The position numbers were made by a program, and so were the translations under genes. Positions 1-9,939 of a stretch of 64,000 bases of DNA are shown in pieces; within the stretch, counting starts at the first letter, position 1, and each line of letters begins with the position of its first letter. The notes under the pieces were generated by a model. The model saw nothing but the letters and a program-made list of their open reading frames with translations. It made no database searches and had not been told where the DNA came from. The DNA comes from Chryseobacterium ginsenosidimutans (GTDB taxonomy: Bacteria > Bacteroidota > Bacteroidia > Flavobacteriales > Weeksellaceae): NCBI RefSeq assembly GCF_024807225.1, contig NZ_JANUCO010000001.1, forward strand, positions 3,534,001 to 3,598,000, written 5' to 3'.

Positions 1-1
1 A

Positions 2-727
2 AATGTGGTAGAAATAAGAATCATGACCAATTACGGGCAAAATAAGTCTGTAGCTTCTACCAATATCCTGAAACTGACGATTACTCCTTATAAACCTTTG
101 GAAGAAGTACAGGCAGTTTATCTTTTGGGAGATATGAATGGCTGGAACAATACCAGTACAGAATACATCATGTACAGAAACTCCAATGATCCGGATGATA
201 AAACCTATACTTATTCGGGAAGAATTGCAGGAAATACCTATTTTAAATTCATTCCACAAGAGTCTTTAGGAACGTTTAAAGCGTATTGCAGAAAAGACGA
301 TACCACGATGACTTACGAAGAAAAATCAGACGGATCGTTTTATAATCCGACCGAAAGATACGTCACCATCAATATCAATATCGAAACACTGACTTACACT
401 ATTGAAAATTATACAGGAAACAATACCACTGTTTTTTATAATACGATGGGACCAATCGGTGGATTCTGTAACTGGGATAATGAACCTTTGATGGCAAAAT
501 CACCTTACGACGGACATCAATGGAGCAGCACGGTCACTTTCGGAGTTTCCACGGCGTGTAAATTCAGAGCCAACCACGACTGGGCAACCAACTGGGGAGG
601 CGGAGCTGCAGATTATCCGTATGGAAAAGGTGTTTTTGACGGACCCGGAGCGAATGTTTCCGTTACCGGAACGTACAAAATTTATTTTAATGATTTAACG
701 GGACATTATACCCTTCTTCAACAATAA
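2..727 (+). CDS. SusE-like outer-membrane starch-binding protein (5' truncated by window)
   Basis: This is the C-terminal 241 residues of a SusE/SusF-type surface lipoprotein. The frame is open to the left edge, so the start, signal peptide and lipobox lie outside the window; the GTG at 5 is internal. The first residues end in ILKLTITPY, typical of the end of the SusE N-terminal Ig-like domain. Two tandem starch-binding modules follow: one opens with VYLLGDMNGW (about residues 38-130) and the other contains MGPIGGFCNWDNEP (about 150-240). The next gene, 8 bases downstream, encodes a paralogue with the same two modules, so the pair resembles SusE and SusF of a starch locus. A SusD-like gene would be expected upstream but cannot be seen. 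Family assignment is secure; SusE rather than SusF is an inference. Confidence 0.8.
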   Translation, partial: NVVEIRIMTNYGQNKSVASTNILKLTITPYKPLEEVQAVYLLGDMNGWNNTSTEYIMYRNSNDPDDKTYTYSGRIAGNTYFKFIPQESLGTFKAYCRKDDTTMTYEEKSDGSFYNPTERYVTININIETLTYTIENYTGNNTTVFYNTMGPIGGFCNWDNEPLMAKSPYDGHQWSSTVTFGVSTACKFRANHDWATNWGGGAADYPYGKGVFDGPGANVSVTGTYKIYFNDLTGHYTLLQQ

Positions 728-735
728 TTTGCACC

Positions 736-1839
736 ATGAAAAATCTAAAATTCTTATTATTCATATTTGTAATGGTATGCTTTACAGGCTGTACCACAGA
801 ATATAATACTGACGATACAGGCATGAAAATAACTTCATCATCCATCAATGCTCTTTCTAAAACAGACTGGAAATTAACCAAACCAACAACAGGTGAAGAC
901 CCACTCGTTTTCCGTCTCAGCTGGACAAAAGCAAGATATAATTACGACAACGGAAATTATATTTACGCAGATGACATAAGCTACGAAGTACAGGTAGATC
1001 TTACGGAAAACAATTTTTCAAAAACCAAAACCTTAGTCACTACAAAAGAGGTTTATACTGATTTTTTTACTGTAAAATTTAAAACCATTCTGGATGATCT
1101 TAAAGGTGAAGAAACGGCGACGCTTCAAAACATAAGCATCAGAATTAAAGCGACTTCTTCAAAGGGAGAATCTTTCTCTGAACCTATGAATCTTACGCTT
1201 ACATCCTATTTTACGATAGATCCTGTTGCTAAAAACATTTACATCATTGGTGATATGAATGGTTGGGATAACACCAGCAAAAATTATATCATGTTCCGAA
1301 ATTCTAACAATTATCAGGATGGAGCTTACACTTATACCGGCTACTTCCCTGCTGCAACGTATTTCAAGTTTTGTTCGGAAGAATTTCTCGGAAGCTACGA
1401 TCATATGTACTGTGCAGGAAACGGAGGTGTTCTTCAGCAAGGTAATCTCGGATCTTTTTACGTAACAGCGGGTTATCATACGATTACAATTAACACGAAA
1501 GATATGACTTGGGAAATCACCGATCCGAACATTACAAATCCTACTGTTTATAATCAAATGGGACCGATCGGCGGTTTCTGCGGTTGGGATAATGAGCCGA
1601 TGATGACCAAATCTACTTTTGACCCGCATCAATGGAAAATTAATTATGATTTTACCTCATCTACAGCCTGCAAATTCCGTGGTAATAAAGATTGGGCAAA
1701 CAATTGGGGCGGAAATGATGCCGATATTCCGTACGGAAAAGCAATTTTCGACGGACCGGGAGCTACCGTTCAGAATGCCGGAAATTACACCATTTATTAC
1801 AATGATCTTACCGGTCATTACGCGATTGTTAAACAATAA
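736..1839 (+). CDS. SusF/SusE-like starch-binding lipoprotein
   Basis: A 367-residue predicted surface lipoprotein. The N-terminus is a lipoprotein signal with lipobox FTGC (Cys19), so it should be anchored in the outer membrane. An N-terminal Ig-like domain ends near LTLTSYF (about 150). Two carbohydrate-binding modules follow: IYIIGDMNGWDN at about 170 and MGPIGGFCGWDNEP at about 275. The second module is nearly identical to the end of the preceding gene, which indicates duplication. By analogy with the Bacteroides Sus system it binds starch at the cell surface and hands it to the neighbouring amylase. It lies 8 bases after the upstream gene and 12 bases before the amylase, so the genes are probably co-transcribed. 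Confidence 0.82.
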   Translation: MKNLKFLLFIFVMVCFTGCTTEYNTDDTGMKITSSSINALSKTDWKLTKPTTGEDPLVFRLSWTKARYNYDNGNYIYADDISYEVQVDLTENNFSKTKTLVTTKEVYTDFFTVKFKTILDDLKGEETATLQNISIRIKATSSKGESFSEPMNLTLTSYFTIDPVAKNIYIIGDMNGWDNTSKNYIMFRNSNNYQDGAYTYTGYFPAATYFKFCSEEFLGSYDHMYCAGNGGVLQQGNLGSFYVTAGYHTITINTKDMTWEITDPNITNPTVYNQMGPIGGFCGWDNEPMMTKSTFDPHQWKINYDFTSSTACKFRGNKDWANNWGGNDADIPYGKAIFDGPGATVQNAGNYTIYYNDLTGHYAIVKQ

Positions 1840-1851
1840 ATTAAAAATCTC

Positions 1852-3220
1852 ATGAAACCATTCCATATAATTAAACTCTTTCTGATTTCATTTTTGCTGA
1901 TTTCCAATTTAGGAAGCTGCAATGATGATAATGATACGATTAAGGAAATTTCCAACAGCGAAGTTTCTCCCATTACTGCTCACAATAAGGTTATTTATGA
2001 AATCAATGCCCGGAATTATTCTTCTGAAGGATTTAATGGGGTTAAAAAAGATTTACAACGTTTAAAAGATCTTGGCGTAGACATCATCTGGTTGATGCCA
2101 ATTCACCCGATTGGCACACTGAAACGTGAAGGAAGTCTCGGAAGCCCTTATTCAATACGTGATTACAAAGCTATTAATCCTGAATTGGGAACTGAAAATG
2201 ATTTTAAATCCTTAATAGAAACCGCACACAGTCTTCACATCGAAATCTGGATGGATTGGGTGGCAAATCACACCGCATGGGATCATCCGTGGGTTACGTC
2301 TCACTTGGATTATTACGCTTCACAAAACGGACAGCAACCTTATTCTCCAAACGGATGGAACGACGTTGCACAGCTCAATTACAGCAATCCCAATCTTCGT
2401 ACCGCGATGATTGGTGCCATGAAATATTGGGTTCAGAATTATAATATTGACGGGTATCGATGTGATGCCGTAACTTTTGTTCCTTTAGATTTTTGGCAAC
2501 AGGCGATTCCGCAGGTTAACAGCATTAGAAAAATAAAATGGCTTGCAGAAGGAGATAATCCTGCCTATATGTCTGTTTTTGATTACGATTATGCTTGGGA
2601 TTTTAATAATAAATTGAATGATTTCGGGACAGGAAGTAATGCTTCCGGACTGATTCAGGCTTGTAAGGATCTTTATAATAATCCGGCTTATTCGGGAAAA
2701 GGCAGAATGGTTTATCTTACCAATCATGATCTCAATTCTCACGACGGAAACCGAATTCGTAAGGTACGGCGCCAATGTTTTGCCATTATCCGTTTTATCT
2801 TTTACGATTTACGATATGCCTCTTTTGTACAACGGACAGGAAATCGGAATGAATAAATCGATGAGCCTCTTCAATCCTGATCCTGTACAATGGGATCCCG
2901 CCAATAAAATCTACCTGAATCTTTTCAAAAAACTGACTCTCTTGAAAAGAACCCAATCTGCATTGGAAGACGGAGCCGGTCGTGGTGCATTAAAAATCTA
3001 TCCTACCAATAAAGACAATCTTTTTGTTTATTCCAGAAAAAAGGGAGATAATGAAGTTCTAATTATGTTGAATTTCAATAATGTCGCTGTCAATTTCAAA
3101 TGGACCGGAGAAATTCCTTCCGGAAGTTTTAAGGATTATCTTAATGACGGACAAAAGACTTTCAGCAGCAGCGAAGGAAATATTTTAATGGAAAAAGGCT
3201 ATGCCGTATTTGTAAAATAA
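1852..3220 (+). CDS. GH13 alpha-amylase lipoprotein, frameshifted at 2748-2750
   Basis: A GH13 alpha-amylase family lipoprotein (lipobox LGSC) that would be 455 residues if one base were removed. The catalytic regions are visible: DWVANHTAWDHPW, nucleophile Asp in DGYRCDAV, acid/base Glu in AEGDNP, and the third Asp in YLTNHDLN. After SHDG the frame breaks and reading stops at 2856. The continuation (RYGANVLPLSV..., IYDMPLLYNGQEIG and the C-terminal beta domain) sits in the next frame up to 3220. Deleting one A of the AAA at 2748-2750 gives SHDGTEF, the usual family sequence. Role: endo-cleavage of surface-bound starch or maltodextrin. The GH97 gene begins 11 bases later. The break is probably a sequence error (see the RGAACY finding); otherwise the gene is a recent pseudogene. 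Confidence 0.85.
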
Positions 3221-3231
3221 AAAAGAATTAA

Positions 3232-5226
3232 ATGAAGAAGTTTATCGTAGGATTTTTAAGCGTCTTTTTGCTGCTTTTGGGTACAGCAAATGTATTTTCA
3301 CAAAACCCAAAAATCTATTCTGTAAAATCTCCGGATGCAAAATTGAATGTTGAAGTCGGAATTTCAGAAAACGGATTATTCTATAAAGTCTCAAAAAACG
3401 GGAAATCTATTCTCGCACCGTCTTTTCTTGGTTTAAAGCTAAAAGACAGCGAAATTCATAAAAATATTGAAATAAAGGAGGTAAAATTTGCTGAAGCCGA
3501 CGAAACTTGGCAGCCAATTTGGGGCGAAGAAAAACAGATTAGAAATCAGTACCATCAAATGTTAGTGTATGTTCAGGAAAAAGAAAATCTTAAAAGAAAA
3601 TTTACGTTAAACATTAAGGTTTTTAATGATGGATTCGGATTTCGCTATGAATTTCCGGAGCAGAAAAACATGAAAGATGTTGTGATTATGGATGAACTGA
3701 CGGAATTTAATTTCCCTGAAGATCATCAAGCATGGTCTATTCCTTATCAGACTGAATTTTATGAAGGGCTTTTCAAAAAAGAACCACTTTCAAAAAAAGA
3801 CACGATCTCGACTCCTGTCACAATGGAAACTAAATCAGGACAATTTATAGCACTTCACGAAGCCAATCTTACCGATTACGCTGCCATGAATGTGTATCCT
3901 GATAAAAAAACGTCCAATCTGAAAGTATATCTTACGCCGTGGTCTACGGGAGAAAAAGTATTTACCAAAACGCCTTTCCAAACTCCTTGGAGAACGCTGA
4001 TTATTGCGGATAATGCAGGAGATTTATTACTTTCAAGAGTAATGTTAAACCTTAATGATCCGACTGCGATAAAAGATACTTCATGGATAAAACCGGGACG
4101 TTATATCGGGATTTGGTGGGGAATGCACATGAAAAAATACACCTGGAACATTGGTCCGGATCATGGAGCAAAAACAGAAAATGTACTTCGATATATCGAT
4201 TTTGCAGCTTCACATAAATTTGCCGGAGTACTTGTAGAAGGCTGGAATTTGGGTTGGGAAGACTGGAAATCTTTTGAATTTGACAAACCTTACCCTGATT
4301 TTGATATTAAAAAAATCACAGATTATGCAAAACAAAAAAATGTACAACTCATCGGTCATCATGAAACGGGAGGAAACACCCTGAAATACGAAAGTCAGCT
4401 TGAGGATGCCTTTAAACTTTATAGTAAATATGGTGTGACTACGGTTAAAACAGGATATGTCGGTGGTCTTTTAGATGGAAAAGAACAACACAGCGGTCAA
4501 TATGGAGTAAGACATTACCGTAAAGTCATTGAAACGGCTGCCCAATATAAAATAATGATCGACAATCATGAACCTGTGATGCCGAGCGGATTACAGCGTA
4601 CTCTTCCGAATCTGATGACGCAGGAAGGTGTTCGCGGTCAAGAATGGGATGCATGGTCTAAAGATGGAGGAAATCCTGCCGAACATACGACTATTATTCC
4701 TTTCACGAGAGGTTTGGCGGGTCCGATTGATTTTACACCCGGAACTTTTAATTTTACCAATACAGCGCTTCCAGATACGAAAGTTCATACAACGTTGGCA
4801 AAACAGCTGGCTTTATCGGTGATCATGTACAGTCCGCTGCAAATGGCTTCGGATATGATTGAGAATTATGAAAATAATCCTGCCTTTGAATTTATTACTT
4901 CATGCCCTGTAAACTGGAGCAAAACCGTAGTTCCGAACGCAAAAATAGGCGAATATGTAACAATTGCCAGAAAAGACAAAGATTCCGAAAACTGGTATTT
5001 GGGAAGTATTACCAACGCTGATTCGCGAAAACTAAATGTTCCGTTACATTTTTTAGATAAGAATATAAAATACAAAGCAAAAATTTTCAAAGACGGCAAA
5101 AATGCCGATTTCGAAAAAAATCCTTATCCTGTAGAAATTCTCGAAATGGAAGTCGATTCCAAGACCATTTTACCAATTTCGTTGGCAAGAAGCGGTGGGA
5201 CGGCTGTGATTTTTGTAAAATCTTAA
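3232..5226 (+). CDS. susB: GH97 alpha-glucosidase (SusB-like)
   Basis: A 664-residue glycoside hydrolase family 97 enzyme with a cleavable signal peptide (ends VFSQ, about residue 24), so it is probably periplasmic. The N-terminal GH97 beta-sandwich runs to about residue 280 and includes ELTEFNFPEDHQAWSIP. The catalytic TIM barrel follows, with GVLVEGWNLGWEDW (about 325), IDNHEPVMPSGL and TQEGVRGQEW (about 445-470), which carry the conserved carboxylates of the SusB branch. A C-terminal beta-sandwich closes the protein. Full length for the family. It would release glucose from maltooligosaccharides produced by the amylase just upstream. A hairpin repeat and a terminator follow, so it is likely the last gene of the starch operon. 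Confidence 0.92.
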   Translation: MKKFIVGFLSVFLLLLGTANVFSQNPKIYSVKSPDAKLNVEVGISENGLFYKVSKNGKSILAPSFLGLKLKDSEIHKNIEIKEVKFAEADETWQPIWGEEKQIRNQYHQMLVYVQEKENLKRKFTLNIKVFNDGFGFRYEFPEQKNMKDVVIMDELTEFNFPEDHQAWSIPYQTEFYEGLFKKEPLSKKDTISTPVTMETKSGQFIALHEANLTDYAAMNVYPDKKTSNLKVYLTPWSTGEKVFTKTPFQTPWRTLIIADNAGDLLLSRVMLNLNDPTAIKDTSWIKPGRYIGIWWGMHMKKYTWNIGPDHGAKTENVLRYIDFAASHKFAGVLVEGWNLGWEDWKSFEFDKPYPDFDIKKITDYAKQKNVQLIGHHETGGNTLKYESQLEDAFKLYSKYGVTTVKTGYVGGLLDGKEQHSGQYGVRHYRKVIETAAQYKIMIDNHEPVMPSGLQRTLPNLMTQEGVRGQEWDAWSKDGGNPAEHTTIIPFTRGLAGPIDFTPGTFNFTNTALPDTKVHTTLAKQLALSVIMYSPLQMASDMIENYENNPAFEFITSCPVNWSKTVVPNAKIGEYVTIARKDKDSENWYLGSITNADSRKLNVPLHFLDKNIKYKAKIFKDGKNADFEKNPYPVEILEMEVDSKTILPISLARSGGTAVIFVKS

Positions 5227-5250
5227 GATTAGCATAAATGTTGCGAACTT

Positions 5251-5402
5251 AAACCTAACAGGTTTCAAAAACCTGTTAGGTTTGATTTTTTGTAACAGTC
5301 AAAAATTTCTAGCCCCGATAGAAACGACATCCTTTTTTGTTGCGACCGGAGCAAAGCGGAGATCGTAACAAAAAAGATACAGTGGATAGCGGGAAAAAGC
5401 TT
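5251..5402. repeat. Dispersed compound hairpin repeat R1, copy A
   Basis: Two structured blocks. The first is a perfect 15/15 inverted repeat, AAACCTAACAGGTTT (5251-5265) with its complement at 5269-5283. The second is a conserved core from CCCCGATAGAAACGAC to GTGGATAGCGGG, containing a stem in which GTTGCGACC pairs approximately with GATCGTAAC around a purine-rich loop. The same two-part layout recurs at 26373, 31019 and 35514, and the first block alone at 15309. All copies are intergenic. No protein is encoded. Confidence 0.85.
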
Positions 5403-5419
5403 CTAATAAAAACGTAAAG

Positions 5420-5457
5420 ATCCTTCTGACTTTCAAGACTTCGGAAGGATTTTTTTA
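5420..5457 (+). terminator. Intrinsic terminator after the starch operon
   Basis: Stem ATCCTTC (5420-5426) / GAAGGAT (5444-5450), followed by seven T residues. It lies about 190 bases after the GH97 stop and before the next + strand gene, separating the two transcription units. Confidence 0.7.
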
Positions 5458-5519
5458 TAGCCTAAAGTGCAGGATACTCTATTGAACCGTTCATACTAAT
5501 TTAGCTGTAAATCAAACCA

Positions 5520-7763
5520 ATGGGCAAATCCAAACTTATCATGCGTAAAGATTTTTTACAAACTTCAGCTTTTGGAACCTCAGCTGAGGTTTTGGATTTC
5601 TCATCATTCATTATAAATATCCATAAAGCATTATTAGTAAACAGAATTTGTTGCCTTTTTACGGCATTGTGTATTATTTTTTCGGTAAAATTTAAGGCAC
5701 AAGCTATTGATCGGTTTGATCTGGTAAACCGACATAATGTGATTTTAAAAGAGATCGATCCATTGGCATCATTATCGGTTGGTAATGGAGATTTCGCTTA
5801 TACAGCCGATGTTACAGGGATGCAGTCTTTGGAACAGTATTATTATAAAAACGGGATTCCGCTTGAAACACTTTCTACTTGGGCGTGGCATTCTTTTCCG
5901 AATACAAAGAACTTTAAAATGGAAGATGCCATGAAACCTATTGATTTTCATGGGCGCAAAATCATGTATGCGAGTCAGGAAAAAAGTGAAGCAGGAGATT
6001 ATTTCAGGAAAAACCCTCATCCTGCTCCGCTTGGACAGATTAGTCTTGTAAAAGAAAACGGGAAGTCCATTGAAGTATCCGATTTAAGCCAGATTAATCA
6101 AAAACTTGATCTTTGGAAGGGATTATTATCCAGTTCTTATCAATTAAACGGAACTCAGGTTTCAGTAGAAACCGTTTGCAGTCCTGAAAATAGCACCGTC
6201 GCTTTTAGCATTACATCATCATTATTAAAAGACGGAAAATTAAAACCGGCATTCCGTTTTCCTTATTCTTATGATTTATCCATTAAAAATAAACCTCCTT
6301 TTGACTGGTCTAAACCTGATCTCCATAAAACCACAATCATCAGCAAGAGTGCAAATAATGTGTTATTAAAAAGAGTAATTAATACGACTGAATATTATGT
6401 TGACATTCACTGGAAGGGAAAAGCGAAATTTGAACTGGACGGGCCTCATCGTTTTTATTTAAATGCAACAGGTTCAGATAGTCTGCAGATCGTTTGCCGA
6501 TTTTCTCCTGTCAATATTAAACAATCACCACCACTTTTTGACGCAATCCGCAATGAAAGTGTCCTTTCGTGGAAAGATTACTGGACGAAAGGCGGAGCTG
6601 TAGATTTTTCAGGCAGCAAAGATCCACGCGCAAACGAACTGGAAAGAAGAGTCATTCTTTCCCAATATTTAATGAAAGTCAATTATGCAGGTTCTTTTCC
6701 TCCGCAAGAGACAGGTTTAACGCATCTCAGTTGGTATGGTAAGCATAATTCGGAGGTGTATTGGTGGCATGCAGCGCAATTTTACCAATGGAATCATACC
6801 GATTTACTTGAAAAAAGCTTTAGCTGGTATAAAAAGATATTGCCGATTGCATTAAAAGAAGCTAAACGTGAAGGATTTGAAGGAGCGAGATGGCCAAAAA
6901 TGGCAGGACGAGATGGCAGAACCAGTCCGGGAGGAATTAATCCTTTTATCATCTGGAATCAACCCAACCCTATTTATCTTGCTGAGTTAATATACAGAGC
7001 AAATCCAAATGCTAAAACTCTTAAAAAATACAGTGATGTCGTTTTTGAGTCGGCTCAATTTCTGGCTTCGTATGCTTTTTATGATGTGAAAACTGATCGT
7101 TATATTTTAGGACCACCCCTTAAAAGTGTAAATGAAAGTACCGCTGAAAGCACGACCCAAAACCCTACTTTTGAACTGGTACAATGGTATTACGGCTTAA
7201 AAGTTGCCCAAGACTGGCGCGTACGCATGGGTATGACAAGAAATGCACAATGGGATGAGGTTCTGAAAAAATTAGCATATCCAACCATAAAAGATGGAAA
7301 ATATCTTGAAATGGAAACCGATCCGGATATGTATGATAAAAAGGGAGGTTTTTCGTCTGCAATGCTCATGAGTCTGGGATATTTACCTCAAACTCCTTTA
7401 ATTGATCCAAAAATAATGTCTGCTACTTTTAATACCATCTATGAACGTAATGGTTTAAAGAGTTTCGTCAGTTGGAGTCTGGGTAAAGGAGCGATGACGG
7501 CGGCGCGTTTAGGCGAACAGGATAAAGCAATAGATATATTGTGTAATACCCTTCCCGGTGCTGTATTTTTAAAGAACGGACATGTACAACGCGCCAAAGA
7601 AACTTTGGCTTGTCCTGCCTATTTACCTGCAAACAGTGCTTTTCTTGCAGCGGTTGCATTAATGGCTGCAGGATGGGACAACGGATCGGAAGTAAATGCA
7701 CCCGGATTTCCTCAAGATGGAAACTGGCATATAAAAGTAGAAAACTTAAATAAATTACCATAA
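5520..7763 (+). CDS. Six-hairpin glycosidase-like secreted enzyme (GH65/GH95-like fold)
   Basis: A large predicted glycosidase, 747 residues from the first ATG. A signal-like hydrophobic stretch ending in KAQA lies at about residues 42-62, so the first 35-40 residues are odd for an exported protein and the annotated start is uncertain; ATG 5541 is an alternative. The mature part starts with a beta-sandwich (SLSVGNGDFAYTADVTGMQS). An (alpha/alpha)6 barrel region follows, with ERRVILSQYLMKVNYAGSFP, SEVYWWHAAQFYQW, GARWPKMAGRDGRTSPG and IIWNQPNPIYLAE. These resemble the six-hairpin glycosidases of Bacteroidota polysaccharide loci. I cannot assign substrate or catalytic residues. The next gene is a pectate lyase 20 bases downstream, so a pectin-related substrate is plausible but inferred. 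Confidence 0.7.
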   Translation: MGKSKLIMRKDFLQTSAFGTSAEVLDFSSFIINIHKALLVNRICCLFTALCIIFSVKFKAQAIDRFDLVNRHNVILKEIDPLASLSVGNGDFAYTADVTGMQSLEQYYYKNGIPLETLSTWAWHSFPNTKNFKMEDAMKPIDFHGRKIMYASQEKSEAGDYFRKNPHPAPLGQISLVKENGKSIEVSDLSQINQKLDLWKGLLSSSYQLNGTQVSVETVCSPENSTVAFSITSSLLKDGKLKPAFRFPYSYDLSIKNKPPFDWSKPDLHKTTIISKSANNVLLKRVINTTEYYVDIHWKGKAKFELDGPHRFYLNATGSDSLQIVCRFSPVNIKQSPPLFDAIRNESVLSWKDYWTKGGAVDFSGSKDPRANELERRVILSQYLMKVNYAGSFPPQETGLTHLSWYGKHNSEVYWWHAAQFYQWNHTDLLEKSFSWYKKILPIALKEAKREGFEGARWPKMAGRDGRTSPGGINPFIIWNQPNPIYLAELIYRANPNAKTLKKYSDVVFESAQFLASYAFYDVKTDRYILGPPLKSVNESTAESTTQNPTFELVQWYYGLKVAQDWRVRMGMTRNAQWDEVLKKLAYPTIKDGKYLEMETDPDMYDKKGGFSSAMLMSLGYLPQTPLIDPKIMSATFNTIYERNGLKSFVSWSLGKGAMTAARLGEQDKAIDILCNTLPGAVFLKNGHVQRAKETLACPAYLPANSAFLAAVALMAAGWDNGSEVNAPGFPQDGNWHIKVENLNKLP

Positions 7764-7783
7764 CTCTTATAATCAATCCTATT

Positions 7784-9038
7784 ATGTTTCGAAAACTATA
7801 TTTATCCTTATTTTTATTAGGTTCATGCTCGGTGTTAACTTACGCACAGCAACTCGCTTTTCCAGGAGCTGAAGGCTTTGGTCGTTTTGCAGCAGGAGGT
7901 CGTGGTGGCAGTGTTTATCATGTGACCAATCTTAATGACACAGGTGCAGGTTCGTTCAGGGATGCAGTAAGCCAAACCGGAAGAACTATTGTTTTTGATG
8001 TTGCGGGTGTCATCAAAATCAAAGAAAAAATTGCGGCGGCTCCCGGAATTACCATTGCGGGACAGACTTCGCCGGGAACGGGTATCACCGTTTATGGCAA
8101 CGGAGTATCTTTTGGTGGTAATTCCATTATAAGATATATCAGATTCAGAGGTAGTATTACTATGCCTAAAGGAGCATGCACCGTAGTAGCAGATGATCTG
8201 AAGGATATTATCTTTGACCACGTTTCTATCGAATGGGGAAGATGGGATAATCTGCATGTAAAAAACAGTACCAATGTTACCCTGCAATATTGCCTTATTG
8301 GTGAAGGAATCGATCCTCAACGTTTTGGAGCTTTATTGGAAAATCCTGTAGATATCACCGTTCATCACAGTCTATGGACAGGAAACCAAAGCCGTAATCC
8401 CAAAGCAAAAGCGAAAATTGAATACCTTAATAATGTAGTCTACAATTGGGGGAAAAGTGCCTTCATTGGAGGGCATTCTGCGACAGACCATTTTCAGGAT
8501 GTTGTAGGTAATTATTTTATTGCGGGACCGAGCTCTACCAATGATTTTTTAAGCATGTTCACTCCTACAGATCATGTGTATCATAAAGATAATTATGTAG
8601 ATCTTAACAAAGATGGAAAAGTAAACGGCAGATTGGTGACTGATGAAGATTTTACCAAACAGACGGCCACTTTGGTAAAAGAACCGTCAGCAATGTCGAG
8701 AAGTAGTGTTAAAATCGATGCCGCAACTGATGCTTTGAAAATCGTGATGGCAGAAGCAGGTTTCTTCCTTAAAACGGGATGCAGTAGATAAGCGGATTAT
8801 TAGCTATTTTAAAAGTTTAGGCAAGAAAGGTCAGATTTTTAAAACTGAAACTGATGCGGGTGGACAACCGGAAGTAAAACAGGAAACTTCAAAATTAAAA
8901 GATACAGATTCAGATGGCATCCCTGATAATTGGGAAACTAAAAACAATCTGAACGTTAAGGACGCAACAGATGCAGCAGCTATAACTCAAACTGGTTATA
9001 CAAATCTGGAAAATTATATTAACAGCCTTGTAAAATAG
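7784..9038 (+). CDS. Secreted pectate lyase, frameshifted at 8761-8763
   Basis: A parallel beta-helix pectate lyase with a signal peptide ending near TYAQQ. AFPGAEGFGRFAAGGRGG at the N-terminus, DVAGVIKIK, ITIAGQTSPG, IIRYIRFRG and DHVSIEWG are typical of the family. Arg in NQSRNPKAKAK is the likely catalytic base. The frame stops at 8791 after AEAGFFLKTG. Removing one T from TTT at 8761-8763 gives AEAGSSLKRDAVDKR and continues to a stop at 9038, for a 417-residue protein ending in a calcium-loop-like DSDGIPDNWE segment. With the upstream glycosidase it forms a small two-gene pectin-type unit ending at a terminator. The frameshift is probably a sequence error. Confidence 0.87.
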
Positions 9039-9063
9039 GTCGGTAAATATGTATCATACAAAT

Positions 9064-9100
9064 CAAACCTTCTTTAACTCTGTAGAGAGGGTTTGTTATT
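9064..9100 (+). terminator. Intrinsic terminator after pectate lyase
   Basis: CAAACC (9064-9069) pairs with GGTTTG (9090-9095) across an imperfect stem, followed by a T-rich tract. Located 25 bases after the restored pectate lyase stop codon. Confidence 0.55.
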
Positions 9101-9144
9101 TTATTGAGCCTTGTAAAATTTAATTATAATTCAACTTAAAAATT

Positions 9145-9930
9145 CTAAATCAGGTTATTTGATAACACATAGGATAAAGCTTGCGTTATATTATTTACCC
9201 CTATTTTCTCGAACAGTTTACTGCGGTGAAATTTTATGGTATTGGCTGAAACAAAGAGCTTTTTGGCGATCTCTTCAATGGTTAATCCCTGAAGATAGAG
9301 TCTGATGATTTCTATTTCTCTGGCTTTTAATGCAATTTTATATTCCTCAGACCATGTGCCTGTAGAAAGATTATATTGCCAATAAATATCTGAGGTATCT
9401 GATGATACACGAATGTTTCCAGCGGTTTTACTAAAAGAATAAGAGACTACACAAACAATTTTAGAAATATCTCCGTTTTCATCCAGCTCAATGGGAGTAA
9501 TTTTATGATTAATCAGCACATCTACCTGATCCTCGTTTTTAATATGAAAATCATAGCTGATCGTATGCACTTTTTTTTCTTCGGGAGTAAAGCATTCAAA
9601 AAACTTAAATCCCGAGCTGTTCACTTCTTTTAAAATCTTTAGATCTTCGGTTCTTGCATATTTTTGAAAAAATTTATAGCCCAGCTTTTCGACCTCTGCA
9701 GAGCTAAGCCCTGAAAAAAGAAACGGCTTTTGAGACAAAAACTCTATTTTCTCTTTTTTAAGATCTGCAATGTAAATACATCCGAAACTTGTTCTGCCTA
9801 ATCCCTTTAGTGCATTGTAATACTTTTCAAAGGATTTGATTTTATATCGGCTATCTACATGGTTACGTGATGAATTTGAAAGATAAGTCATACTTTTATT
9901 TGATAATTTGTGTTTTTCAAAACTATACAA
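9145..9930 (-). CDS. LuxR/NarL-type transcriptional regulator
   Basis: A 261-residue regulator. The C-terminal 65 residues form a LuxR-type helix-turn-helix: LKAREIEIIRLYLQGLTIEE, then IAKKLFVSANTIKFHRSKLF. Residues 1-190 match no receiver domain (no Asp-phosphorylation motif seen) and may be a PAS-like or unknown sensor domain. It is divergent from the large T9SS adhesin gene with about 700 bases between them. A CTATAC-N4-GTATAG inverted repeat lies within the start of this gene's 5' end region (9923-9938, overlapping the first codons), and a second copy lies at 10269. Autoregulation and control of the adhesin are therefore plausible, as inference. Confidence 0.82.
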   Translation of the reverse strand: MYSFEKHKLSNKSMTYLSNSSRNHVDSRYKIKSFEKYYNALKGLGRTSFGCIYIADLKKEKIEFLSQKPFLFSGLSSAEVEKLGYKFFQKYARTEDLKILKEVNSSGFKFFECFTPEEKKVHTISYDFHIKNEDQVDVLINHKITPIELDENGDISKIVCVVSYSFSKTAGNIRVSSDTSDIYWQYNLSTGTWSEEYKIALKAREIEIIRLYLQGLTIEEIAKKLFVSANTIKFHRSKLFEKIGVNNITQALSYVLSNNLI

Positions 9931-9939
9931 AAGTATAGT
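9922..9939. promoter_or_regulatory. Candidate operator, inverted repeat copy 1
   Basis: Perfect inverted repeat ACTATAC-AAAA-GTATAGT, overlapping the 5' end of the LuxR-type gene. A near copy (one loop base differs) lies 346 bases away at 10269-10284. Two matching symmetrical sites in a divergent intergenic region suggest a dimeric regulator, possibly the adjacent LuxR-type protein. Confidence 0.5.

Noticed and set aside
1159..1632. 157-codon minus-strand frame in the SusF-like gene
   Set aside because: Shadow of a conserved + strand gene; composition and lack of motifs give no support.
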